Positions 52,501 through 61,361 of a DNA stretch of 64,000 bases are shown here, in pieces (the stretch's first letter is position 1; the number at the start of each line of letters is the position of its first letter). The notes under the pieces were generated by a model. It was not told the DNA's origin and made no database searches. It saw nothing but the letters and a program-made list of their open reading frames with translations. The stretch is from Legionella_C sp048541585. GTDB lineage: Bacteria; Pseudomonadota; Gammaproteobacteria; Legionellales; Legionellaceae. The position numbers were made by a program, and so were the translations under genes. Location of the stretch: NCBI RefSeq assembly GCF_048541585.1, contig NZ_CP183303.1, positions 1,612,001-1,676,000 on the forward strand, written 5' to 3'.

Positions 52501-54285
52501 ATGCGATCACATTACTGTGCAAAAATTAATGAAACAATGATAGGTCAAACTGTAAGCATTTGTGGATGGGTACACAATCGTCGTGATCATGGTGGAGTGA
52601 TTTTTTTAGATATTCGCGATCGTAGCGGTTTGGTACAAGTGGTTTATGAACCTGAACTAGCACCTATTTTTAAAATAGCAGAAAAATTACGTCATGAATT
52701 TGTTATTCAAGTTAAAGGTAAAGTACGTGCTCGTCCCGAAGGTATGGTTAATCTTAAGATGGCTACAGGGCAAATTGAAATTTTAGGACTTGAGCTTGAT
52801 ATCCTTAATCAATCGCAGTTACCACCATTTTTACCAGATGAATATCAATCGGTAAATGAAGATTTACGTTATCGTTATCGCTATCTAGATTTGCGTCGCC
52901 TTGATATGCAAAAGAATTTAATTTTAAGGCATAATTTAATTAGATGCATACGTGACTATTTAAATGAACAAGACTTTCTCGATATTGAAACACCGATGTT
53001 AACGAAAGCAACACCGGAAGGTGCTAGAGATTATTTAGTTCCTTCACGAGTACATCCTGGCTCATTTTATGCCTTACCGCAATCCCCGCAACTATTTAAA
53101 CAATTATTAATGATGTCAGGATTTGATAAATACTATCAAATTGTACGTTGTTTTCGCGATGAAGATTTACGAGCTGATAGGCAGCCTGAATTTACTCAGC
53201 TTGATATCGAAATGTCTTTTATTGACGAGCAGGCCGTACAGCAGTTAATTGAAGGTATGTTGGCAAAAGTTTTTAAAGATATTTTGCAAATTGAATTAGC
53301 ACTTCCTTTACCTAAAATGAGTTATGCTGAAGCTATGCATCGTTTCGGTAGTGATAAACCAGATTTACGTATTCCATTAGAATTAGTCGATATAGCTGAC
53401 TTAGTACAAAACTCAGAATTTAAAGTATTTGCTGCAGCGGCGCAAAGTAATGATAGCCGAGTTGTTGCCTTAAAATTACCTAATGGGACTAAATTAAGTC
53501 GTAAGGAGTTAGACGATTACGCCAAATTTGTTAGTATTTATGGCGCTAAAGGCCTAGCTTACATTAAAGTAAACGATCGGACTCAGGGTATAGCAGGGTT
53601 ACAATCACCCATTATTAAGTTTTTAGCAGAAAATACAGTAAATGCTATTTTAGATAGGCTAGAGGCCCAGACAGGTGATGTTTTATTTTTTGGTGCCGAT
53701 AAAGCCAATATTGTCAATGAATCTATGGGAGCGTTGCGAACGAAGCTTGGTCATGATTGTGGTTTAGTTCAATCTGATTGGCAATTATTATGGGTTGTGG
53801 ACTGGCCAATGTTTGAAATTGATCCTAAAACAAATGCCCTGCAGCCTATGCATCACCCCTTCACTTCACCTAGACAACTTGATAAAGAAGCGCTTAAAAA
53901 AGAACCTACTAAAACGTTAGCTAAAGCTTATGATATTGTGATCAATGGCTATGAAATTGGTGGAGGTTCTATTCGTATTCATCAACCTGAGCTGCAACAA
54001 GTTGTTTTTGATTTAATTGGTATTAATCAGCAAGAAGCAAAAGATAAATTTGGCTTCTTATTAGATGCGTTGCAATTTGGTTGTCCTCCCCATGGTGGTA
54101 TAGCCTTAGGCGTCGATAGGCTAGCTATGTTATTAACTAATTCTACATCGATACGTGATGTGATTGCATTTCCTAAAACACAATCTGCATCATGTTTATT
54201 AACTAATGCGCCTACACCGGTAGGCCAAGTTCAACTTAATGAACTGGGAATTCGTCTTGCACCTAATTTATCAACATCCGAGTAA
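52501..54285 (+). CDS. aspS: Aspartyl-tRNA synthetase
   Basis: Class II synthetase of 594 residues. The OB-fold anticodon domain comes first (GWVHNRRDHGGVIFLDIRDR). Class II motif 2 is FRDEDLRADRQPEFTQLD and motif 3 is GIALGVDRLAMLL. The bacterial insertion (GAD) domain separates them. Length fits the bacterial type. Whether it is discriminating or also charges tRNA-Asn cannot be settled here. Confidence 0.96.
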   Translation: MRSHYCAKINETMIGQTVSICGWVHNRRDHGGVIFLDIRDRSGLVQVVYEPELAPIFKIAEKLRHEFVIQVKGKVRARPEGMVNLKMATGQIEILGLELDILNQSQLPPFLPDEYQSVNEDLRYRYRYLDLRRLDMQKNLILRHNLIRCIRDYLNEQDFLDIETPMLTKATPEGARDYLVPSRVHPGSFYALPQSPQLFKQLLMMSGFDKYYQIVRCFRDEDLRADRQPEFTQLDIEMSFIDEQAVQQLIEGMLAKVFKDILQIELALPLPKMSYAEAMHRFGSDKPDLRIPLELVDIADLVQNSEFKVFAAAAQSNDSRVVALKLPNGTKLSRKELDDYAKFVSIYGAKGLAYIKVNDRTQGIAGLQSPIIKFLAENTVNAILDRLEAQTGDVLFFGADKANIVNESMGALRTKLGHDCGLVQSDWQLLWVVDWPMFEIDPKTNALQPMHHPFTSPRQLDKEALKKEPTKTLAKAYDIVINGYEIGGGSIRIHQPELQQVVFDLIGINQQEAKDKFGFLLDALQFGCPPHGGIALGVDRLAMLLTNSTSIRDVIAFPKTQSASCLLTNAPTPVGQVQLNELGIRLAPNLSTSE

Positions 54286-54307
54286 AATACAAAAAGGATG
54301 TTTTACT

Positions 54308-57250
54308 ATGCTAAGGAATTGGCTAAGTTTCATGGTGGTAGTGCTTTTATTGAGTACTACCACGGCTTTTGCCCGCTCCTCAACCATTAACTCTAGTAAA
54401 CTCATTGAGTATTTAACACAAGAAAAAACAAATTTAACTTTATCTATCAATGAGGCTAAATTATTTTCCTCTCCCGCAACGGAGGAAGAGTATTTAAAGC
54501 GGGTGCAGCAAAATGAAGCTTTCATGGCTTTAAACAAAGCAAAAATTACTAATTTAGAAAGTTTTCAAATCACCCAAAAGAAATTGCAAGCTGATTTTGG
54601 TTCACGTCTGAAGCAATTGCAGCAATTTCCAATAGCTGATGTGCCTAAGATTAATTCTCAAGCTAAAATTGAACGTATTAATGCGCTTAATGAAGTTAAT
54701 AAGAAAACTATAGAGCTTATTAATGAGAATTTAAATTTAGCTAATCGTTATCAGGATTTGTTAGTTGAACAAAGCCATAAGCTTGAGCTTTGGAAATTAA
54801 AAGTACAAATGCGTCAACGTTTGGATAATTTACATGCTGAAGAAGATAAATTAAATCAATCGTTAGATAAATTATATGAGAATAGCTTAGTTATTCAACA
54901 AAAAATTAAAGCTGAAACCAATCCTAAAGCTAATTATTTACTTGATGCAAAATTATTACTAAATAATCAGGTTATAAACCTTACCCAACATAAGATTGCA
55001 AGCCTTAATTTACAAAGGAAATTAATTAAAGCAGATTATGAGCTATTAAAAACGCCAGATATCCGTACTTTGCAAACGGTAACTGAAGTTTACAAAAGTA
55101 CCATTTTACAGCTTTCAGATATGGAGCTGGTGTTAAAGAAAATGGTAAATACCTTAAATGTCGAGCAGCGCCATCTTAATGATGTGAATTTAAAGCAACA
55201 ATTCACAACCTTAATTAAAATTATTAATAAGCGTCTTGCTGATATTACAATTCAAGAGCAGACTCTTCAAGAGGATTTAGAAAATCATCAGCAGGAATTA
55301 AAAAAACAATTATCTGTAAGGCAAAGTTTGTCAGAGTATAGAATGGACAGCTGGCCGCTAATTATTCATGAATTATCGCGAATTCCTGCCCAGTTTTATA
55401 ATTATGTAAAGTCTCTTATTTTAAAAACACGAGATAACTATTTATGGCAAGATACTATGCCAGCGCTTCTTTTTTGGTTTATGCTCACTGTTACAGGTAC
55501 CGCCTTTTATCTTCTTCATCGTCTTTTAAAGCGTTTAACACTTGATAAGGAACGCTCTAGGCTATCAGGCCATTTGTATGCTGGTGTGTTAACTTTAATT
55601 AGCCGAAATATGCCTTATTTAGCATCGGCAGGCTTTTTATTTGTTATGCTCTATCTTAATAAAGTTCCTTTTAGTAATTATCAATTATTGTTTAATCTCC
55701 TTGTAGTTTGGTTAACCTTTAGAACAGTTTTATTAATTGGTCGTTTAGTGTTGCTTGAGCGTATTAGTGACTCCTCAGGTAAAGACGTTAGATTATATCA
55801 CCGAGTCAAATGGTTATTATTAGCTGGCGGGTGGACAACTGCTTTAATGGTATTTAGTTATCAATTACCACTACCTTTACTTTTGCAAGATATTTTTAAC
55901 CGCTTATTTATGTCGTTTTTAGTAGCGGTTTCTATTCTTGTTTTAAAAAGTAAAGAGGTTATTACCCATTTATTATATCCTGTCTTAAAAACTAAAAAAC
56001 GTTATGTGCGTAATGCGGTGATGATATTAATGATACTTACTCCGCTTACATTATTTGTTACAGCGGTTATAGGATTAATTGGTTATATTAATTTAGCTTG
56101 GACAATGAGCCGGTATCAGGTGCAAATTTTATTTATTATTACCGGCTATATAGTGCTTAGAGGACTAATATTTGATGCTTTAGAACTTTTATCAGAATGG
56201 ATGATATCGCATTCAGCTAATGGGTGGTTATGGATTGAAGTGATTTTAAAACCCTTAGATAAAGTTTTAAGAGTGCTTTTACTTATTTTGTCTTTAGTTG
56301 TTTTTTGTCAGCTATTTGGATGGTTATCGGACTCGACTATGCTAGCTAGGTTACAGCAATTTGGTGAGTATCCTTTAGTAAGTATCTCCGGCATTCATAT
56401 AACCTCTGTTAGCATTATTGAATTTATTATCGTGCTTGCTGTCTTCTATTGGGTAGCTAAGTGGACACGTGAATTTTGTTATCGCTGGTTATACAGTAAT
56501 ACGCGCGATGCTGGAATTCGTAATAGTTTATCGGTGTTTACACAATATGCTGTTATTTTGATTGGTAGTATTATTACATTGCGCGTTCTAGGATTTGATT
56601 TTAGCGGTATGTCAATGGTAATTGGTGGGCTTGCTGTTGGAATGGGATTTGGTCTGCGTGATTTTGCAAGCAACATAGTTGGCGGGATAATGCTGCTTAT
56701 TGAGCGACCGGTCCGGGAAGGAGATTTAATTACCTTAGGCAATTATGAAGGTCGTGTATCACATATTGGTATTCGCTCTATGCGTGTTTCATCCTGGGAT
56801 AATATGGAAGTTTTAATTCCTAATGCAGAAACTTTTAATAAACCTTTTACCAATTGGACTCATCAAGATAGTATTATAAGAACAGTTGTTCCGATTAAAG
56901 TAAGTCGCGCAGATGATCCAAGTATTGTGCAGCAATTAATCCTAGATGTGTTGGCTACAGCACCAGAAATTGTCAGTGAACCTCCGGCACAAGTATTTTT
57001 AAAGAAAATTGATGAAGCTTTAATCGAGTTTGAAGTCCGCTATTTTATTAATGTGCAAACTCATACACGCTTTGAGGTACGTTCTAATGTGCTTTTTGCT
57101 ATTATGGAGCAATTCAGAAAAGCAGGGATTAAGCCGCCTATACCTCCCATTAATGTACAATTAAAAGAAATAGAAGACCAAGAAATAAAAAAAGAACAAG
57201 AAAAAGAAAAAAACTATGAGCGTGCACTTACCAAAAGCTCCCCCAATTAA
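54308..57250 (+). CDS. Large mechanosensitive channel of the MscS superfamily (MscK/KefA-like)
   Basis: A 980-residue protein with a signal peptide (MLRNWLSFMVVVLLLSTTTAFA) and a coiled-coil-rich periplasmic domain to about residue 375. Multiple membrane helices follow from about 395 to 740. The MscS core has the pore-lining helix in GGLAVGMGFGLRDFASN near residue 771, then ERPVREGDLITLGNYEG. The frame opens 69 bases upstream inside aspS, but AAGGA precedes this ATG and gives a proper signal sequence. It protects against hypo-osmotic shock. It overlaps mutH by 35 bases. Confidence 0.9.
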   Translation: MLRNWLSFMVVVLLLSTTTAFARSSTINSSKLIEYLTQEKTNLTLSINEAKLFSSPATEEEYLKRVQQNEAFMALNKAKITNLESFQITQKKLQADFGSRLKQLQQFPIADVPKINSQAKIERINALNEVNKKTIELINENLNLANRYQDLLVEQSHKLELWKLKVQMRQRLDNLHAEEDKLNQSLDKLYENSLVIQQKIKAETNPKANYLLDAKLLLNNQVINLTQHKIASLNLQRKLIKADYELLKTPDIRTLQTVTEVYKSTILQLSDMELVLKKMVNTLNVEQRHLNDVNLKQQFTTLIKIINKRLADITIQEQTLQEDLENHQQELKKQLSVRQSLSEYRMDSWPLIIHELSRIPAQFYNYVKSLILKTRDNYLWQDTMPALLFWFMLTVTGTAFYLLHRLLKRLTLDKERSRLSGHLYAGVLTLISRNMPYLASAGFLFVMLYLNKVPFSNYQLLFNLLVVWLTFRTVLLIGRLVLLERISDSSGKDVRLYHRVKWLLLAGGWTTALMVFSYQLPLPLLLQDIFNRLFMSFLVAVSILVLKSKEVITHLLYPVLKTKKRYVRNAVMILMILTPLTLFVTAVIGLIGYINLAWTMSRYQVQILFIITGYIVLRGLIFDALELLSEWMISHSANGWLWIEVILKPLDKVLRVLLLILSLVVFCQLFGWLSDSTMLARLQQFGEYPLVSISGIHITSVSIIEFIIVLAVFYWVAKWTREFCYRWLYSNTRDAGIRNSLSVFTQYAVILIGSIITLRVLGFDFSGMSMVIGGLAVGMGFGLRDFASNIVGGIMLLIERPVREGDLITLGNYEGRVSHIGIRSMRVSSWDNMEVLIPNAETFNKPFTNWTHQDSIIRTVVPIKVSRADDPSIVQQLILDVLATAPEIVSEPPAQVFLKKIDEALIEFEVRYFINVQTHTRFEVRSNVLFAIMEQFRKAGIKPPIPPINVQLKEIEDQEIKKEQEKEKNYERALTKSSPN

Positions 57251-57887
57251 TGAATGCGAATTATTGTTACGTTGTCAGCAAATCGAGGGTATTAGTTTTG
57301 CGCAATTAGCGCAGTTAGTCCAACTAGCTATTCCCAAAGAGTCGACTAAACGTAAAGGGTGGGCAGGTTTGGCTATAGAAGCAATCTTAGGGGCAACGGC
57401 CGGGACTAAAGCTTTACCTGATTTCAATCATTTAGGTATTGAATTAAAAACCATTCCCTTTAATGCTTGGGGAAAGCCTGCAGAGTCAACTTTTATTACA
57501 ACTATTCCTCTTTTACATGTGCATCAACAAAATTGGTACAGCTCTGAGTGCTACAAAAAGTTAAAACGCATACTTTGGATTCCGGTGGAAGGTTTGCGCG
57601 ATATTCCATTTGAAGCACGGCGTATTGGCCAGGCGTATTTATGGTCACCTACAGCTAGCGAGGAAGCTATTTTAAAACAAGATTGGCTAGAATTAACAAC
57701 GATGATAGGTATGGGGCGCTTAGAAGAAATTGATGCAACCATGGGCCAGTATCTACAAGTGCGGCCTAAAGCTGCTAATGCACAGTCACTTTGCTATGGA
57801 TTTAATAGTGAAGGGAGTAAAATTCTTACTCTTCCTCGTGGTTTTTATTTAAGAAGACATTTTACAGAATCATTATTTGCAAAATAA
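57216..57887 (+). CDS. mutH: DNA mismatch repair endonuclease MutH
   Basis: Nicks the unmethylated strand at hemimethylated GATC during mismatch repair. It shows KGWAGLAIEAILGA, the catalytic Asp and Glu-x-Lys in LPDFNHLGIELKTIP, and the C-terminal SLCYGF. Length (223 residues) matches E. coli. It begins within the 3' end of the channel gene. Its presence implies a Dam-directed mismatch repair system. Confidence 0.93.
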   Translation: MSVHLPKAPPINECELLLRCQQIEGISFAQLAQLVQLAIPKESTKRKGWAGLAIEAILGATAGTKALPDFNHLGIELKTIPFNAWGKPAESTFITTIPLLHVHQQNWYSSECYKKLKRILWIPVEGLRDIPFEARRIGQAYLWSPTASEEAILKQDWLELTTMIGMGRLEEIDATMGQYLQVRPKAANAQSLCYGFNSEGSKILTLPRGFYLRRHFTESLFAK

Positions 57888-57908
57888 ACTTCTATAAGAT
57901 TATTTAAA

Positions 57909-57937
57909 TTGATACTAAAAGTTATTGTTGATAACAT
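57909..57937 (+). promoter_or_regulatory. Promoter-like sequence upstream of the first micro-protein gene
   Basis: TTGATA (57909-57914), a 17-base spacer and TAACAT (57932-57937), about 53 bases before the ATG. It matches the sigma-70 consensus at 5 of 6 and 4 of 6 positions. It lies just past mutH and could start transcription of the surface-polysaccharide region. Modest support. Confidence 0.4.
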
Positions 57938-57990
57938 CTAGGCATTTCTAGGGTTTTAACTAAAGAAATTTTATAAACAAGGATGAGAGA

Positions 57991-58209
57991 ATGAATGCAG
58001 TATTATCTAAATTTATAAACAAATTTACTTTTGGATTATATATTGCTCTAGTGAATTCAATTGCTTTTGCTGGAAGCCCAAGCTCTAATTTCTCTAGATA
58101 TACTTCTGCCTGGATAGCGGGTGGTGTATTATCAGTTATTGCTATTGGCTTTATTGTTGCGTTTGTTTCTGATGTTGATGACGAAGAAAATATTATTATT
58201 TGTCAATAA
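57991..58209 (+). CDS. Small signal-peptide/membrane protein, tandem paralogue 1
   Basis: A 72-residue protein of unknown function. Residues 1-27 resemble a signal peptide with a possible cleavage site (SIAFA|GS). A short Ser-rich stretch follows, then a membrane helix beginning WIAGGVLSVIAIGF, then an acidic tail (DVDDEEN) ending IIICQ. It is clearly related to the next gene: both share LSK-x-IN, GLYIA, NS-x-AFA, WIAGG and a terminal Cys-Gln. AAGGATGAGAG precedes the ATG. By layout it resembles the small GfcA/YjbE-type proteins upstream of E. coli capsule and exopolysaccharide operons, but no homology is claimed. Confidence 0.75.
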   Translation: MNAVLSKFINKFTFGLYIALVNSIAFAGSPSSNFSRYTSAWIAGGVLSVIAIGFIVAFVSDVDDEENIIICQ

Positions 58210-58259
58210 TATTATAATAATTAATGATTTACGTATATTTAGTGTCTAGAGGTTTCAGG

Positions 58260-58288
58260 TTGAAATTAGCAAAAAGACTTGTTATTAT
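58260..58288 (+). promoter_or_regulatory. Promoter-like sequence upstream of the second micro-protein gene
   Basis: TTGAAA (58260-58265), a 17-base spacer and TATTAT (58283-58288). The -10 box overlaps the left arm of a perfect 8-bp inverted repeat, GTTATTAT/ATAATAAC (58281-58303). That repeat could be an operator or, read as RNA from upstream, a weak hairpin between the two paralogues. Confidence 0.45.
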
Positions 58289-58346
58289 CCTCAAAATAAT
58301 AACTGCTTAGCCATCTTTTTAAATATTCATAAACAGGGATGAACGA

Positions 58347-58562
58347 ATGAAAACATTATTATCTAAACTTATTAACAGATATACTATAGGGTTATATATT
58401 GCTTTTGCTAATAGTGTTGCATTTGCTGCTAGCCCCTTTCCTCAGCGATTAGCCCCAGGTTGGATAGCAGGTGGTATATTAGCAGCTGCTGTAGTAGGTG
58501 GAATCATTGCATTTTCTGGTAATCATGATGACGATGATGATGATATTCTCCTTTGTCAATAA
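58347..58562 (+). CDS. Small signal-peptide/membrane protein, tandem paralogue 2
   Basis: A 71-residue paralogue of the preceding gene. It has the same plan: a signal-like N-terminus (GLYIAFANSVAFA|AS), a Pro-containing linker, a Gly/Ala-rich membrane helix (WIAGGILAAAVVGGIIAF), a run of six aspartates, and C-terminal ILLCQ. The leader before the ATG (ATAAACAGGGATGAACGA) is nearly the same as that of copy 1, so the duplication includes the ribosome-binding region. It lies 75 bases before the ABC exporter permease. Confidence 0.75.
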   Translation: MKTLLSKLINRYTIGLYIAFANSVAFAASPFPQRLAPGWIAGGILAAAVVGGIIAFSGNHDDDDDDILLCQ

Positions 58563-58583
58563 GTTTAGTTAATTAGATTAATT

Positions 58584-58605
58584 GCTAGCAATTATATTTG
58601 CTAGC
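58584..58605 (+). terminator. Inverted repeat after the micro-protein pair
   Basis: GCTAGCAA and TTGCTAGC form a perfect 8-bp stem with a 6-base loop, 22 bases after the second micro-protein gene. Only a short T-rich stretch (TTATCTT) follows, so termination would be weak. It could set a higher level of micro-protein mRNA relative to the exporter genes. Confidence 0.4.
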
Positions 58606-58636
58606 TTATCTTACTACAGTGATTTAAAACTTAGCT

Positions 58637-59455
58637 ATGCTTAGTCACTCAATGCGTTATTCATGGCAAGTTATGCATGCATCTGTTTTCGCTCTTGTCA
58701 TTCGAGATATTCAAAACAGATTTATTAAAACAGTTAATACTAAGCGTTCTCTAGGTGTTTTATGGGTAGTATTAGAGCCTATCTCTCATATTGGCATCTG
58801 GATGTTAATACGTGTTGTCTTAGATAGGAATATTTATACTGTTATTCCAATGCCGCTATTCATATTATTAGGTGTTATACCTTTTCTGTTTTTTCGCCGT
58901 ATAGTAACAAATAGTAAAAACTGCATTAAAAGTAATAAAAGTTTTTATCTGTTTCGACAAGTTAAACCGTTCGATCCGCTTCTTGCTAAAGTGATTAGTG
59001 AGTTTCTAATTTCAGTACTTGTTTTTTTAATTTTATTAATTGGCTTAAGTTGGTTTGGAATAAAATGGAAGCTTTATAATCTTTCAGCTTTATTATTTAA
59101 TGCCTTTAGTTTTTCCTGCTTCATTTTAGGACTTTCTTTATGTATTGCTATTGGCTGTTTTTTCTTTAGCTTTTTGAACACGCTTATTAGTATTGCTAAT
59201 CGCTTCACTTATATAATATGCGGAGTTTTCTTTAACTCTAATATGCTACCAAAACCTTTAAGAACGATAGCTTTATATAATCCTATTTTTCAATTTATTG
59301 AGCTGGCCCGAGAAAGTTTTAGTGTTCCTTTTTCTTATGTGCCATATGCCTCAAGCAATTATTTGTTAAAGGCATCCCTAATAACATTAGCTACGGGGCT
59401 GGCGTTGTATTTAGCTTTGTATCAAAAAATAATGATTGAAATTGAACAGCGATGA
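58637..59455 (+). CDS. ABC-2 type polysaccharide exporter permease (KpsM/Wzm-like)
   Basis: A 272-residue inner-membrane protein with six predicted helices. The N-terminal segment ALVIRDIQNRF and the following LGVLWVVLEPISHIGIW are typical of capsule and O-antigen ABC-2 permeases (R-E/D-I-x-x-R-F, then LG-x-x-W-x-x-x-P). It pairs with the ATPase through a 4-base overlap. It is expected to export a lipid-linked or lipid-anchored glycan to the periplasm. An ATG 15 bases downstream is an alternative start; neither has a good ribosome-binding site. Confidence 0.88.
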   Translation: MLSHSMRYSWQVMHASVFALVIRDIQNRFIKTVNTKRSLGVLWVVLEPISHIGIWMLIRVVLDRNIYTVIPMPLFILLGVIPFLFFRRIVTNSKNCIKSNKSFYLFRQVKPFDPLLAKVISEFLISVLVFLILLIGLSWFGIKWKLYNLSALLFNAFSFSCFILGLSLCIAIGCFFFSFLNTLISIANRFTYIICGVFFNSNMLPKPLRTIALYNPIFQFIELARESFSVPFSYVPYASSNYLLKASLITLATGLALYLALYQKIMIEIEQR

Positions 59456-60111
59456 TTGAAGCAATAAATATTAGTAAATATTATAAGGTTCAAGGAAAAA
59501 AACATACCGTATTCCATAATTTGTCTTTATGTATTAAACCGGGTGAAAGAATTGCTTTAATGGGCCGAAATGGTGCAGGTAAGTCAACTTTATTGCGTAT
59601 TTTATGTGGTATAGAAAAGCCTAGTTCCGGTATTGTAAATATTACTAGCCGATTATCGTGGCCTGTAGGGGTAGCGGGTGGATTTATTAATAATTTAACG
59701 GGCCGAGAAAACGTAAAATTTGTTTGTCGACTCTTTAAAACCAAGCGAGAAGAAACAAGAGAAAAACTTGATTTTGTACAAGATTTTGCTGAAATTGGTC
59801 ATTATTTCGATATGCCTATGCAAACATATAGTTCAGGAATGCGATCACGTTTAGCCTTTGGTTTATCAATGGCCTTTGATTTTGACTTTTATATAGTTGA
59901 TGAGGCTTTAGCAGTAGGCGATCTAGCATTTAGAAAAAAATGTAAACTTATTTTTAATCAAAAAGCTAAATCAAAAGGCATTATTATGGTTTCTCACAGC
60001 ATAGGTTTAATAAAAGAGTTCTGTGATCAAGGAATTTTTTTGCATGGTGATTCTATAACTAAAGCTAATAATATAGAAGACGTAATAGCGCAATATAAGG
60101 CATTAGCCTAG
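59452..60111 (+). CDS. ABC exporter ATPase (KpsT/Wzt-like)
   Basis: A 219-residue ATPase with Walker A GRNGAGKST (residues 38-46), signature YSSGMRSRL and Walker B YIVDEALAVGD. The family-typical loop SRLSWPVGVAGGFINNLTGREN is present in divided form. It ends without the C-terminal glycan-binding domain of O-antigen Wzt, so it resembles KpsT-type exporters. It is translationally coupled to the permease. Confidence 0.9.
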   Translation: MIEAINISKYYKVQGKKHTVFHNLSLCIKPGERIALMGRNGAGKSTLLRILCGIEKPSSGIVNITSRLSWPVGVAGGFINNLTGRENVKFVCRLFKTKREETREKLDFVQDFAEIGHYFDMPMQTYSSGMRSRLAFGLSMAFDFDFYIVDEALAVGDLAFRKKCKLIFNQKAKSKGIIMVSHSIGLIKEFCDQGIFLHGDSITKANNIEDVIAQYKALA

Positions 60112-60204
60112 GCAATTATGTTGGGAGTTTAATTTCTAGATTTTGTGATCAATTTATGTTACTGTTTTCTGCGCTAATGTATATTAGATCTAATAAGGGA
60201 GTAC

Positions 60205-61341
60205 ATGGAACAAGTATACAAAGGAAAAAGGGTTCTAATTACTGGTGCTGCAGGAACAATTGGTACTGTTTTAACTTCAAAATTATTAAGGCTCAATGTT
60301 AAAGAAGTAAAAGCGCTTGATAACAATGAGTCAGAATTATTTTACTTAAATGAAAAACATCGTAAAGAGAGCCGTTTCAATGGCTTTTTTGCTGATATAA
60401 GGGATTTAGATAGACTTAGATACTTAGCGCGTAATGTAGATATAATTATACATACCGCTGCCATGAAGCATGTCATTATTAGCGAGCAAAGCCCTTTTGA
60501 AGCGGTTAGAACTAATGCTGAAGGAACTTTAAATGTCATTAGTGCTGCTATCGAGTCTGCTACTGTTAGTCGTGTTATATACACCAGTAGTGATAAAGCA
60601 GTTAATTCTACAAATGTTATGGGTACTACCAAATTATTAGGTGAACGCCTAATTACTTCAGCCAGCAATCTTAAAGGATCTAGCAATATTATTTTTAGTA
60701 GTACTCGTTTCGGTAATGTTATCGGTTCCCGTGGCTCAGTGCTACCTATTTTTTATTCTCAAATTAAAGAAGGCAGAAAACTTACTATTACCGATAACCG
60801 GATGTCGCGTTTTTTTATGACGGCAGATGAGGCAGTTAAGTTAGTTATTGAGGCATCACTTCTTGCTAAAGGCGGTGAAGTTTTTATTACAAAAATGCCA
60901 GTGATGCGCATTATAGATTTAGCAAGTGCTATGATAGAGTTGGTAGCGCCTAAGTTCAATCGCCACCCAGAAGATATTGAGATTGAGTTTATTGGGCCAA
61001 AACCAGGTGAAAAACTTTATGAAGAATTAATGACTCAGGATGAAACTGAAAGAGCTTATGAACTTAAGCATATGTTTGTTGTCAAGCCCGCTATGCTACC
61101 TTTATATGAAGAAATTGACTATAGTAACTATGAAACTTTAGTCAGTAAAAATGTAACTAAACCCTATATAAGCTCAAGTGAGAGTTTTATGTCAGTTGCA
61201 GAAATCAAAGATTACCTCTTATCTCATTTCCTACTAGACTGCTTTAAGTATAAAGGATCAACCCCTAATAATATTATTAAACATGTGATACCAATAACTA
61301 ACAAAGAAGTAAATCAGGATTATCTGGCATTAACTTTATAA
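60205..61341 (+). CDS. Nucleotide-sugar 4,6-dehydratase (FlaA1/CapD type)
   Basis: A 378-residue short-chain dehydrogenase. The NAD loop is TGAAGTIG. The active-site stretch SSDKAVNSTNVMGTTK has Asp130, Lys131 and Lys143, with Met139 where ordinary SDRs have the catalytic Tyr. That substitution is typical of short-form inverting UDP-GlcNAc 4,6-dehydratases such as FlaA1/PseB. AAMKHV and KPGEKLYEELMT are also characteristic. It would supply a 4-keto-6-deoxy sugar that the aminotransferase at the window end could use. The substrate is inferred. Confidence 0.85.
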   Translation: MEQVYKGKRVLITGAAGTIGTVLTSKLLRLNVKEVKALDNNESELFYLNEKHRKESRFNGFFADIRDLDRLRYLARNVDIIIHTAAMKHVIISEQSPFEAVRTNAEGTLNVISAAIESATVSRVIYTSSDKAVNSTNVMGTTKLLGERLITSASNLKGSSNIIFSSTRFGNVIGSRGSVLPIFYSQIKEGRKLTITDNRMSRFFMTADEAVKLVIEASLLAKGGEVFITKMPVMRIIDLASAMIELVAPKFNRHPEDIEIEFIGPKPGEKLYEELMTQDETERAYELKHMFVVKPAMLPLYEEIDYSNYETLVSKNVTKPYISSSESFMSVAEIKDYLLSHFLLDCFKYKGSTPNNIIKHVIPITNKEVNQDYLALTL

Positions 61342-61361
61342 AAGCTGTAAGGAGAAGTATC

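Noticed and set aside
57888..58640. JUMPstart/ops (RfaH) element before the polysaccharide genes
   Set aside because: No GGCGGTAG-type ops sequence was found upstream of the micro-protein pair or the exporter.
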